A DNA stretch of 55,246 nt from NCBI RefSeq assembly GCF_001861355.1, contig NZ_MASN01000016.1, positions 1 through 55,246 on the forward strand, read 5' to 3'. Position numbers and translations under genes: made by a program. The DNA comes from Natrialba sp. SSL1 (GTDB lineage: Archaea; Halobacteriota; Halobacteria; Halobacteriales; Natrialbaceae). The notes beneath the pieces were generated by a model. The model saw nothing but the letters and a program-made list of their open reading frames with translations, was not told the origin of the DNA and made no database searches. Below, piece by piece: positions 26,470 through 35,100 of this stretch (its first letter is position 1; every line of letters begins with the position of its first letter).

Positions 26470-27531
26470 TCAGTTGATGACGCCCGTCTTCGTCGCAACC
26501 TCGCGAGCCGCCTGCTCGTCCATTCCGTCACCCAGAATCGTATAGCGGTCGCGAATCTCGTGGCAGGTCGTCAACGCCTCGATCACCGTCTCGTCGTCGA
26601 TATCGAGTTCCGCTGCGGTCGTCGGTGCGTCGATGCTCGCGAGCGCGTCGCGGATGTCCCGCCAGATCCCGCGCTCGCCGCCGTGCAGGTAGGCCGTCAT
26701 GATCGAGCCGACGCCGACCTGGTGACCGTGCAGCGCCTCGCCGGGCGCGATCCGGTCGAGCTGGTGGGAAAAGAGGTGCTCCGCGCCGCTTGCCGGTCGC
26801 GAGGAGTCGGCGATACTCATCGCGACGCCCGAGGACATGAGCGCCTTCGTGACGACCCAGGCGGACTCCTCGAGTCCCGGCCGGATGAGGTCGGCGTTGT
26901 CCACGAGAATTTCGGCCGTCATTTCCGAGAGCGCGGCGGCGTACTCGGAGTACTCGACGTTCTTGAGCCGGTTTGCGAGCCGCCAGTCCATCACGGCGGT
27001 GTAGTTCGAAATGATGTCCGCACAGCCGGCGGTCGTCAGCTCCCAGGGAGCCTCGGCCAGGATTTCGGTGTCGGCGACGACCGCGAGCGGCGGCTCGGCT
27101 GCCACGCTGTGGCGGGTGTCACCGTCAGGGACGGAGCCGCGATTGCTGATGACGCCGTCGTGGCTCGCCGCCGTCGGCACCGAGAGAAAGCCCATCTCGA
27201 GGTGGTCGCTCGCCATCTTCGCGATGTCGATGGCCTTGCCGCCGCCGACGCCGATGAGGTAGGAGACCTCCTCCGCCTCGGCGGTTTCGATGACGGTTTC
27301 GACCGAGTCGAACGTCGCGGATTCGATCGTGACGATCGCGGGGTCGATGCCGGCCGCCTCGAAATCGGCGGCGACCGGTTCCGCGGCGACCTGTCGCGGC
27401 GTCGGACTCGTCACCAGCAACGGCCGTCCCTGAAGGTGCAGGTCGTCGACGACCTCGACGACCGACGACCGGACGCCGTGACCGACGACGACGTTTCGGG
27501 GGAGCCGAATCCACGTCGACTTCTCGAACAT
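26470..27531 (-). CDS. egsA: NAD(P)-dependent glycerol-1-phosphate dehydrogenase
   Basis: A 353-residue enzyme that reduces dihydroxyacetone phosphate to sn-glycerol 1-phosphate, the backbone of archaeal ether lipids. It shows the G1PDH pattern: an N-terminal Rossmann part with IGVGGGKAIDIAK (~94-106), SVPTAASHDGVIS, the Zn site residues in GCADIISN, SGAEHLFSHQLD and LHGHQVGVG. The ATG at 27531 is preceded by a TATA-like box. Length is normal for the family. Essential and typical of archaea. Confidence 0.93.
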   Translation of the reverse strand: MFEKSTWIRLPRNVVVGHGVRSSVVEVVDDLHLQGRPLLVTSPTPRQVAAEPVAADFEAAGIDPAIVTIESATFDSVETVIETAEAEEVSYLIGVGGGKAIDIAKMASDHLEMGFLSVPTAASHDGVISNRGSVPDGDTRHSVAAEPPLAVVADTEILAEAPWELTTAGCADIISNYTAVMDWRLANRLKNVEYSEYAAALSEMTAEILVDNADLIRPGLEESAWVVTKALMSSGVAMSIADSSRPASGAEHLFSHQLDRIAPGEALHGHQVGVGSIMTAYLHGGERGIWRDIRDALASIDAPTTAAELDIDDETVIEALTTCHEIRDRYTILGDGMDEQAAREVATKTGVIN

Positions 27532-27553
27532 AGGTGGACTGAGTCACCCCCGG

Positions 27554-27559
27554 GATATA
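27554..27559 (-). promoter_or_regulatory. TATA-like box for egsA
   Basis: The sequence TATATC (minus strand) lies about 26 nt upstream of the egsA ATG at 27531. Confidence 0.45.
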
Positions 27560-27692
27560 CGTGTTTTTCCTCGACACTGTCTCGCTGTCAGGGGAACGGG
27601 GCGGTACTCACAACTGTGGCTGCTCACCCGCGAACGCTTGCGCTGGCTTTTTCATCGAAAATCCGTCAAAACCAGCCGAATAGAACTGGAGA

Positions 27693-28682
27693 TCAGAGCG
27701 TCTCGAGTATCCCCAGCACGCGCTCCTCCGCCTCCCGATCCGGCCCCTGCTCCCGTCCGTCACGGTCACTCTCGAGATGGTCTTCGACCGACTGTTCCAT
27801 GGCCGACTCGAGTGGTGTCGACTCCCAGCCGAGGGCAGCGAGTTTCGCCGTCGACAGTACGTGGGGATACTCGCGGTAGAGCGGGTAGTCGGTGGGGCCG
27901 ATCTCACCGGCGGCGAGTTCGCGCGGGCCGGCGTGGACGACGTCCACGGTGGTCCCCAGTGCATCGGCGATCAAATCGACCATTTCGTCGAGCGTCACGA
28001 GCTGCCGGTCGCCGACGTTGTACGCCTCGCCGGCCTCGCCGCGCTCGGCGACGATACGGAGCGCGCTCGCGACGTCCTCGACGTAGGCGCGGTGCCAGAC
28101 GTTGGTGCCGTCGCCCGGTACCACGACGCGGTCGTGCTGGTTCACCCGGTCGATCCAGAAATCGAGCCGTTCGGTGTAGTCGTCGGGCCCGTAGACGATA
28201 CACGGGCGGACAGACATGGCGTTCACGCCGCGGTTCGCGGCTGCCTCGATGGCGCGGTCGCCCGCCGCCTTGCGCTTGCCGTAAGTCGCGTCCGAGTCGT
28301 CGGTCGCCTCTTCAGGCGAGCAGGACTCGAGTGGTGTCTCGTTCTCGCGCTTGGGAATCTCCTCGCGGCCGTAGGCTGCGCCGCTGGAAATGTAGACGTA
28401 GGCTTCGCAGTCGGCGAAGATGCGGGTGGCTGCCTGCACGTCCTTCGGATAGTAGGCGACGCAGTCGAAGACAGCATCGGGGTCGGTGGTTGCGGCGGCG
28501 GCCTCGAGTGCGGAGTCGTTGGTGCGGTCGCCCTCGATGTGGTCGACGCGGTCGTCGTCCGCGAACGGGTTCTCGCGGGTGCCGCGGTTGAGAAGGGTGA
28601 CGTTGTAGTCGTGCTCCAGCAGGTCCGAGACAAGGTGACGGCCGATGAATCGCGTGCCGCCGATGACGAGTGCGGTGTCCAT
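27693..28682 (-). CDS. NAD-dependent epimerase/dehydratase (extended SDR)
   Basis: A 329-residue protein with the extended short-chain dehydrogenase fold. The cofactor loop is VIGGTRFIGRHLV at about 6-18, followed by LNRGTREN and DRVDHIEGDRTN. The catalytic Tyr and Lys lie in YGKRKAAGD at about 134-142, after the Ser-rich ISSGAAYG. It resembles CSP41-like nucleotide-sugar epimerases. RxxxxGPDD (RPCIVYGPDD) is also present. The C-terminus is acidic. The substrate is unknown. Confidence 0.88.
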   Translation of the reverse strand: MDTALVIGGTRFIGRHLVSDLLEHDYNVTLLNRGTRENPFADDDRVDHIEGDRTNDSALEAAAATTDPDAVFDCVAYYPKDVQAATRIFADCEAYVYISSGAAYGREEIPKRENETPLESCSPEEATDDSDATYGKRKAAGDRAIEAAANRGVNAMSVRPCIVYGPDDYTERLDFWIDRVNQHDRVVVPGDGTNVWHRAYVEDVASALRIVAERGEAGEAYNVGDRQLVTLDEMVDLIADALGTTVDVVHAGPRELAAGEIGPTDYPLYREYPHVLSTAKLAALGWESTPLESAMEQSVEDHLESDRDGREQGPDREAEERVLGILETL

Positions 28683-28953
28683 ACGGGCACATCGCAGACG
28701 TGTGGGAAAACGGTAGCGGATGTGTCGAACCAGCGGTGGACGCGTAAACGGCGGCTTCAGCGGCTGGTGACGGCGCTCAACGACGGTGCACGCTTACGCA
28801 CGCTCAGGATTTATCCGCATAATCTGCATAGCACGCCCGTCGGACGCACGCACTGCAGTCGGCGACTAGCTCGTCGCGTCGCGAGCGCTCCTCGCGGCGC
28901 GCACACCAACACTCGGTTCAGACGGAGAACGACAGCTGTCTGAAATCAGAACC

Positions 28954-30741
28954 ATGAACGACCGATACGACCGACACGACCGTCGACGACCGGACGACCG
29001 ACAGGTACCGAACGAATCGGAAAGACGGAACGCGGGCGAGCGAGATCAGGGCTACCGCGACGACCGACGATCACAACCGCGCGGCGAACGCGAGCAGTGG
29101 CCACAGGACGAGGGCCGGCGCGAACCGCAGGGCCGACGAGCGCGCGACGACACCCGACGAGGCAGACGTGATAGCGGGCAGCAACACGGACGTGGCCGCG
29201 AAGGCGGCCGACAGCGTGGTCGAGACGACCAGCAACAGCAACAGCGACAGCGGCAACGACAGGGATTCGAGACCGACCTGGGCGAGGCCGACTCACTCGA
29301 GTACGGTGGGCAGGCACGCCACGACCGTGGTGGTTCCCGATACGACGAGCGCGGGCACGAAGCAGTCGATGTCGACGAGCAACAGCGCCGGCGCGGCCGG
29401 CAGGGGCAGTCACAGGACCGTGGGCAACAGCCGCGACAGGAGCGTGGGCAGCAACCGCGACAAGACCGGAGACAGCAGCCACGACAAGACCGTGGTCAAC
29501 AGGCCCGGCAGGAGCGAAGTGGACAGCCACGGCAGGACTACGGCTACGACGAACAGCGACGCGGTGACTCGCGAGGACAGAGCCGACAGCAACCGCAGGA
29601 CCGCGACACGCACCGCCACCAGCACGAACCTGGCCAATCGTCTTTCGACTCCGGTGCCCACTCTCGATCGGCACAGTCGGGTCGGACTGAACGGCGTCCC
29701 CGAGACACCGAGGGTCGCCACGCACAGGACGACCGGCGACAGCGACAGGGGTTCGAAACCGACGTGCAGAACGCGGATGCACTCGAGTACGGCGGCCAGG
29801 CGCGGCGACCGGAACGTACCGGCGAGATGCCGCGACCCGAGGGCCAACAGGACCGTCACGAGCGACGCGGTGCGGATCGACAGGGTGAGTCGACTGATCG
29901 TCGGTCTGACCGACCACCTGAGATGGCGGCTTCCGGCCGGTCGGGCGACAGGGGCAGGGGTGGAGCGCAACGAACACAGGACGACCGGCGGCGAGAGCAG
30001 GGGCCGCGGCAGGGGCAGTCGACGGCGGGTCGCCATCAGCGCAGCCAGGGCTTCTCGGGCCAGCAGCCACCACAGAGCGATGAATCGATGGGTGGCCGTG
30101 GCGGCGGATACGACGACGGACGACAGCAGCGAGAGCCCGAGCGTCGATCCCGACAGGAGCGCGGCCAGTCTCAGTCCCAGCCCCGACGGATGCCGGAGGG
30201 GCGGCCGGACCGGCGACGAGATACCGGGTCGGGCGATGAGCGGCAAACCGAGACGCGTGAGCCGCCGACGGAGCAGCGCTCGCAGCGGTCGTCTTCGTCT
30301 GCATCGTCCACAGATCGATCCTCGTCTCGACCGACGGATGCACAACCGGGTCCGCACAGCCAGGGTGGCGGGTCGGACTACCGGAGCAGGCAGCGAGATG
30401 CCCGATCCCACGGGTCCGAGGGCCGGTCGAGGGAGGCGCAGGACGAAGACCGGCGCACAGCGCGGGAGCCAGAGCGGCGAGACGACCGCGGTCGCGGTGA
30501 CCGGACGGGCGGCGGACTCCAGTATCGCCAGACCGGTCGCCGGTCCGAGCAGGGAAGTTGGACGGAAGACCGGGCGGACGCCCAACAGTCGAACGAAGCG
30601 TACGATGACGACGACCGGCGGATGGACGAGGAGCCGAATAATCGTCGTACAGACGACGATATGGACAACCGGCGTCACGTCCACGAGCGCGACCCGGTCG
30701 GCGATCGGGACAGAGACCGTGACGATCCGCGGTCCGAATAG
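28954..30741 (+). CDS. Arg/Asp/Gln/Gly-rich intrinsically disordered protein
   Basis: A 595-residue low-complexity protein made mostly of Arg, Asp, Gln, Gly, Glu and Ser, with RGQQPRQDR-type tandem units at about 158-200 and no hydrophobic segment. Two copies of GFETDxxxADxLEYGGQAR are spaced about 167 residues apart (near 100-120 and 267-287). Most differences between the copies fall in third codon positions of this frame, direct evidence that this frame is coding even though two other frames are also long and open. The motif is the only part that looks foldable. High Arg and Gln content is atypical for haloarchaea. No family recognised; RNA/DNA binding or condensate formation is speculation from the RG/RD content. 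Confidence 0.7.
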   Translation: MNDRYDRHDRRRPDDRQVPNESERRNAGERDQGYRDDRRSQPRGEREQWPQDEGRREPQGRRARDDTRRGRRDSGQQHGRGREGGRQRGRDDQQQQQRQRQRQGFETDLGEADSLEYGGQARHDRGGSRYDERGHEAVDVDEQQRRRGRQGQSQDRGQQPRQERGQQPRQDRRQQPRQDRGQQARQERSGQPRQDYGYDEQRRGDSRGQSRQQPQDRDTHRHQHEPGQSSFDSGAHSRSAQSGRTERRPRDTEGRHAQDDRRQRQGFETDVQNADALEYGGQARRPERTGEMPRPEGQQDRHERRGADRQGESTDRRSDRPPEMAASGRSGDRGRGGAQRTQDDRRREQGPRQGQSTAGRHQRSQGFSGQQPPQSDESMGGRGGGYDDGRQQREPERRSRQERGQSQSQPRRMPEGRPDRRRDTGSGDERQTETREPPTEQRSQRSSSSASSTDRSSSRPTDAQPGPHSQGGGSDYRSRQRDARSHGSEGRSREAQDEDRRTAREPERRDDRGRGDRTGGGLQYRQTGRRSEQGSWTEDRADAQQSNEAYDDDDRRMDEEPNNRRTDDDMDNRRHVHERDPVGDRDRDRDDPRSE

Positions 30742-30926
30742 CCCTGAACCAGCAGTTGGCTGCCGAGCAGACGGCTCACTACGCAGTCGACCTCCCGTGA
30801 TGGGGTAATTCCGCACCAACCGTACTTTTTGACGCGCTCGCCGGCGCTACTTGCGCAGACGCTCAGTCATCCAGTATCCGCGAGCGAGGACCGTGAGTTA
30901 TTACGCTGACGTGTGAACCAGCGTGC

Positions 30927-31577
30927 ATGAGCGATCAGGACGACACAGCCGGCACGGACTCAGACACAGCCGACGATACAACTGCAGAATCGAGCACCAC
31001 ACCGTCCCTTGCAGACGATGCCATGGCGAATTTCCCAGTCCCGGACTTTGAGAACCTCCCCGAGGACCTCCAGGAACGCATCACCGAAGAAACCGAGCGC
31101 GCTGGCTTCACGCCGAACGTCTTCTCCGCGTTCGCGTACAAGCCCTCGCACTTCCGAGCGTTCTTCCAGTACCACGACGCGCTCGTCGAGGACACCGCAC
31201 TCGAACGTGAGGAGATCGAGATGATCGTCGTCGCGGTCTCCGGTGTTAACCACTGTTACTACTGTAACGTCGCACACGGGGCACTCGTGCGGATCTACGC
31301 CCAGGACCCGAAGTTGGCAGACCAGTTGGTCGCGAACTACCGAACCGCGGATATCAACGAGACCCATCGTACGATGCTCGACGTTGCGGTGACACTCACC
31401 GAGCGACCGATGGAGGTCGAGCAATCGGATCTTGACCGGCTCCGCGAAGCCGGGTTCAGTGAAGAAGCACTCTGGGACATCGCCGCCGTAACGGCGTTTT
31501 ACAACCTGAGTAACCGGATGGCGATGTTCGCCGAGATGCGGCCGAACGACGAATTCCACACGCTCGGCCGAAACTGA
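30927..31577 (+). CDS. Peroxidase-related AhpD-like protein
   Basis: A 216-residue cytosolic protein of the carboxymuconolactone-decarboxylase/AhpD superfamily (peroxidase-related enzyme type). The redox motif is VNHCYYCNVAHGALV, with Cys-x-x-Cys and the following His at about 108-116. REEIEMIVVAVS precedes it, as in AhpD. The first ~35 residues are an acidic Ser/Thr/Asp leader. A TATA-like TTATTA at about 30898-30903 lies 24-29 nt upstream of the ATG, fitting a leaderless mRNA. It probably acts in peroxide or thiol defence; reductant unknown. Confidence 0.87.
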   Translation: MSDQDDTAGTDSDTADDTTAESSTTPSLADDAMANFPVPDFENLPEDLQERITEETERAGFTPNVFSAFAYKPSHFRAFFQYHDALVEDTALEREEIEMIVVAVSGVNHCYYCNVAHGALVRIYAQDPKLADQLVANYRTADINETHRTMLDVAVTLTERPMEVEQSDLDRLREAGFSEEALWDIAAVTAFYNLSNRMAMFAEMRPNDEFHTLGRN

Positions 31578-32147
31578 CGATCGTTGTCATCAATGATTAG
31601 ACAGTGCTAAAGATTAAGTTAGTCGAGGTGAATGATCTGGCTGTAATGGAGGTGAAAACCTGAACTCAGTGAGCCAACAGCCGACCGACTCTTGCCGCGA
31701 CTACCATGACTGGATCAGATCGTGCCAGGATCAGCCGACACCCGCCAGGTAGGCCGCGGTACTCGACACTGCGGTGACGCGACGCCAGTATCACGTGGTC
31801 AGTCTCGGCGATCGCGTCAGATCGACGACTGAGCTCCTGTATTTGTTCGTCGATTCGATTTTTTGTACGGACGGTCCCGCGGAGTTACTCGGCGGTATGA
31901 GCGTACTCGTTATATTCGTGGGTTTCGGGCGTGCTCTCATCGAACTATTCAGACGTGATATCTACCCCGTCTCGTACGCCCGGCAGTCGGAGAGAGGTGG
32001 ACCGAACTGTGTGCTGACCCCTGCTGGCGTGTGGCCAACTCCATGTGTCGGTTGCAGAATCGACTATACAGCAGCCGAACTCGAGTACGGCCATCCAGTG
32101 CACAGTCGCTTGTCGCTGTCAGCCGAGAAATGAGGATGGGCGACCGT
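31578..32147. other. 570-nt intergenic region, nothing identified
   Basis: Between the AhpD-like gene and the 3' end of gltB. It contains a few A/T blocks (GATTAAGTTAG near 31610, TTATATTC near 31909) and an ORF of 79 codons from the ATG at 31897 that lacks coding character or a hydrophobic or catalytic pattern. No tRNA, repeat or transposase remnant is apparent. Confidence 0.4.
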
Positions 32148-35100
32148 TCAGTCGTCGCTCGCGGCGAATCCGGCGGACTCCGCGTCTGCCTCGGTCTCGG
32201 GCACGCCGGGCAGCTCGCCGCGAACGTCGTCCGATCCCTGTTCAGTGATCGCCTTATGGTAGGCGTCGGGCATGACCTTCACGAAGGCGTCGAGCGCACG
32301 CTCCCAGTTCTCGAGCAGTTCGGTACCGCGCTCGGAGCCCGTGTAGGCGACGTGGTTCTCGACGAGACGGCGGAGCATCTCCTCGTCTTCGTCCTCGAGG
32401 TCGTCGTGCAGCGAGACCATTCCGGTGTTTGCCTTTCGGTCGAATTCGCTGTCCGGGTCGTAGACGTAGGCGACACCGCCGGACATGCCGGCTGCGAAGT
32501 TCGTGCCGGTCTCGCCGAGAACGGCGACGACGCCGCCGGTCATGTACTCACAGCCGTGGTCGCCGACGCCCTCGACGACGGCCTTCGCGCCGGAGTTGCG
32601 GACGGCGAAGCGCTCGCCCGCGACCCCGTTGACGTACAGCTGGCCGTCCGTCGCGCCGTAGAGCGCGACGTTGCCGATGGCGACGTTCTGGCTCGGATCG
32701 TAGGCCGCGCTCTCCGGTGTTCGGACGGTGATTTTTCCACCCGAGAGACCCTTCCCGACGTAGTCGTTCGCGGCTCCGGTCAGGTGCATCGAGACGCCGC
32801 TCGCGAGGAACGCACCGAAGCTCTGGCCGGCGGTCCCCTCGAGATCGGCCGTGATCGTGTCCGCCGGGAGGCCGGCCTCGCCGTAGCGGCTGGTGATCCG
32901 GTTCGAGAGCATCGCGCCGACTGCGCGGTCGACGTTCGCTACGTCCGTGGAGAGAGCGACCGGTTCCCCGCCGTCGATCGCGTCCGCCGCGCTCTCGATG
33001 AACTCGTGGTCGAGCTGGTCGTCGAGACCGTGGTCCTGCTCGCGGACCTTTCGGCGCACGTCACCGGCGGGCTCGGCAAGCACGGCCGAGAGGTCGACTG
33101 TGCGGGCCTTCGGGTGCTCGACATCGTCGCGCTGAGCGAGGGCGTCGACCTGTCCGATCATCTCGTCGACGGTCCTGAACCCTAACTCGGCCATGATCTC
33201 GCGCAGTTCCTCGGCGATGAACGTCATGTAGTTGATGACGTGCTCGGGCTCGCCGGGGAAGCGTTTGCGCAGATCCTCGCGCTGGGTCGCGACGCCGACC
33301 GGACAGGTGTTCTTGTGACACTGGCGGGCCATCACGCAGCCCGAGGTGACGAGCGAGGCGGTGCCGAAGACGTACTCCTCCGCACCCAGCAGGGCGGCGA
33401 CGGCCACGTCTCGGCCGGTCTTCATGCCGCCGTCGGCGGAGACACGGATGCGGTCGCGCAGGCCGGTTTCACAGAGCATCTGGTTCGCCTCTGCCAGTCC
33501 GAGTTCCCACGGGAGCCCCGCGTTCTTGATCGACGTGCGCGGCGAGGCACCCGTGCCGCCTGAATGGCCCGAGATGTGGACCACGTCGGCGTTGGCCTTC
33601 GCGACGCCGGCGGCAACCGTACCGATACCGGCTTCGGAGACGAGCTTGACGTTGATATCCGCATCCTCGTTCGCCGCCTTCAGGTCGAAAATCAGCTGCT
33701 TCAGGTCCTCGATGGAGTAGATGTCGTGCAGCGGCGGCGGCGAGATGAGCCCCACACCGGGAGTCGACTTGCGAACGTGTGCGATCATCTCGTTGACCTT
33801 CTCGCCGGGAAGCTGGCCGCCCTCGCCGGGCTTCGAGCCCTGGGCCATCTTGATCTGCAGTTCGTCGGCCGAAGAGAGGTACGTCGAGGTGACCCCGAAC
33901 CGGCCGGAGGCCACCTGCTTGACGTTGCACTCCTTCTCCGTGCCGAAGCGTTCGGGCGGCTCGCCGCCCTCGCCCGAGTTGCTCTTCCCGCCGATGCGGT
34001 TCATCGCAATGGAGTTGTTCTCGTGGGCTTCCGGCGAGAGCGAACCCAGACTCATCGCGGCCGTCGAGAATCGCTCGACGATGTCCGTGACGGGTTCGAC
34101 CTCCTCGATCGGGATCGAGTCGCGATCGGAGTCGAACTCGAGTAACCCCCGAAGCGTCTGCAGATTCTGGTTCTGGTCGTTGATCAGGTCGGCGAACTCC
34201 TGGTAGCGCTCGTAGTCGTTCGAGCGGACGGCCTGCTGGAGCGTCCCCACGGTTTCTGGATTCCACTGGTGGGTGAGGCCGTCGGAGCGGTGTTCGAACT
34301 CGCCGTAGCGGTCGAGGTCGGGCTCGTCTGCGTCGGCTGCGAAGACAGTCGCGTGACGTTCGCGAAGGTCCGCCTCGATTTCGGCGAGGCCGATGCCCTC
34401 GGTACGGTTTTCGGTCCCCTCGAAGTACTCTTCGACGAGATCTGAGTCGAGGCCCACTGCTTCGAAAATCTGGGCTCCCTGGTAGCTTTCGACCGTCGAG
34501 ATGCCCATCTTGGCCATCGTCTTCAGGAGGCCGTCCTCGAGTGCGCCGATGTAGGCGTCGATGGCGGCCCCGGTGTCCGCGCCGTCGGGACCGGCGGTGA
34601 GGTCGGCGATGGTCTGATAGGCCAGGTACGGGTTGACCGCGCCAGCGCCGTAGCCGACGAGCGTCGCGAGCTGGTGGACGGTGCGCGGTTCGCCGGACTC
34701 GACGACGAGGCCGACGTGGTTGCGCAGCCCGTTCCGCACGAGATGGTGGTGGACGCCACCTGTCGCGAGCAGGCTCGGAATCGCAACCCGCTCCTCGTCG
34801 ACGGCGCGGTCCGAGAGGACGAGTACGTCGTGGCCCGCTTCGATCGCTGCGACGGCGTCTTTGCGGACGCGCTCGATGGCGTTCTGGAGTTCTGTACCGG
34901 CTGAATCGGACTCAACGTCTGCTGGCTCGTACGTGATATCGATCGTCGCCGCCGTGATCCCGTTCGTCGAGCAGTCACGGATCGACGCGAGGTCGGCATC
35001 GGTCAGTACGGGTGAGTCGACGACGAGTTGGCGGGCGTGGGCCGGCGACTCGTCGAGCAGGTTGCGCTGGTAGCCAAGCCGGCTCTCGAGGCTCGTGACG

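Noticed and set aside
26560-27879. A 439-codon + frame opposite egsA
   Set aside because: Antisense shadow of a conserved enzyme with no recognisable domain.
31774-32133. A 119-codon + frame in the gap before gltB
   Set aside because: No promoter spacing, motif, signal or halophile-like composition; the predicted peptide has scattered Cys and Pro without pattern.
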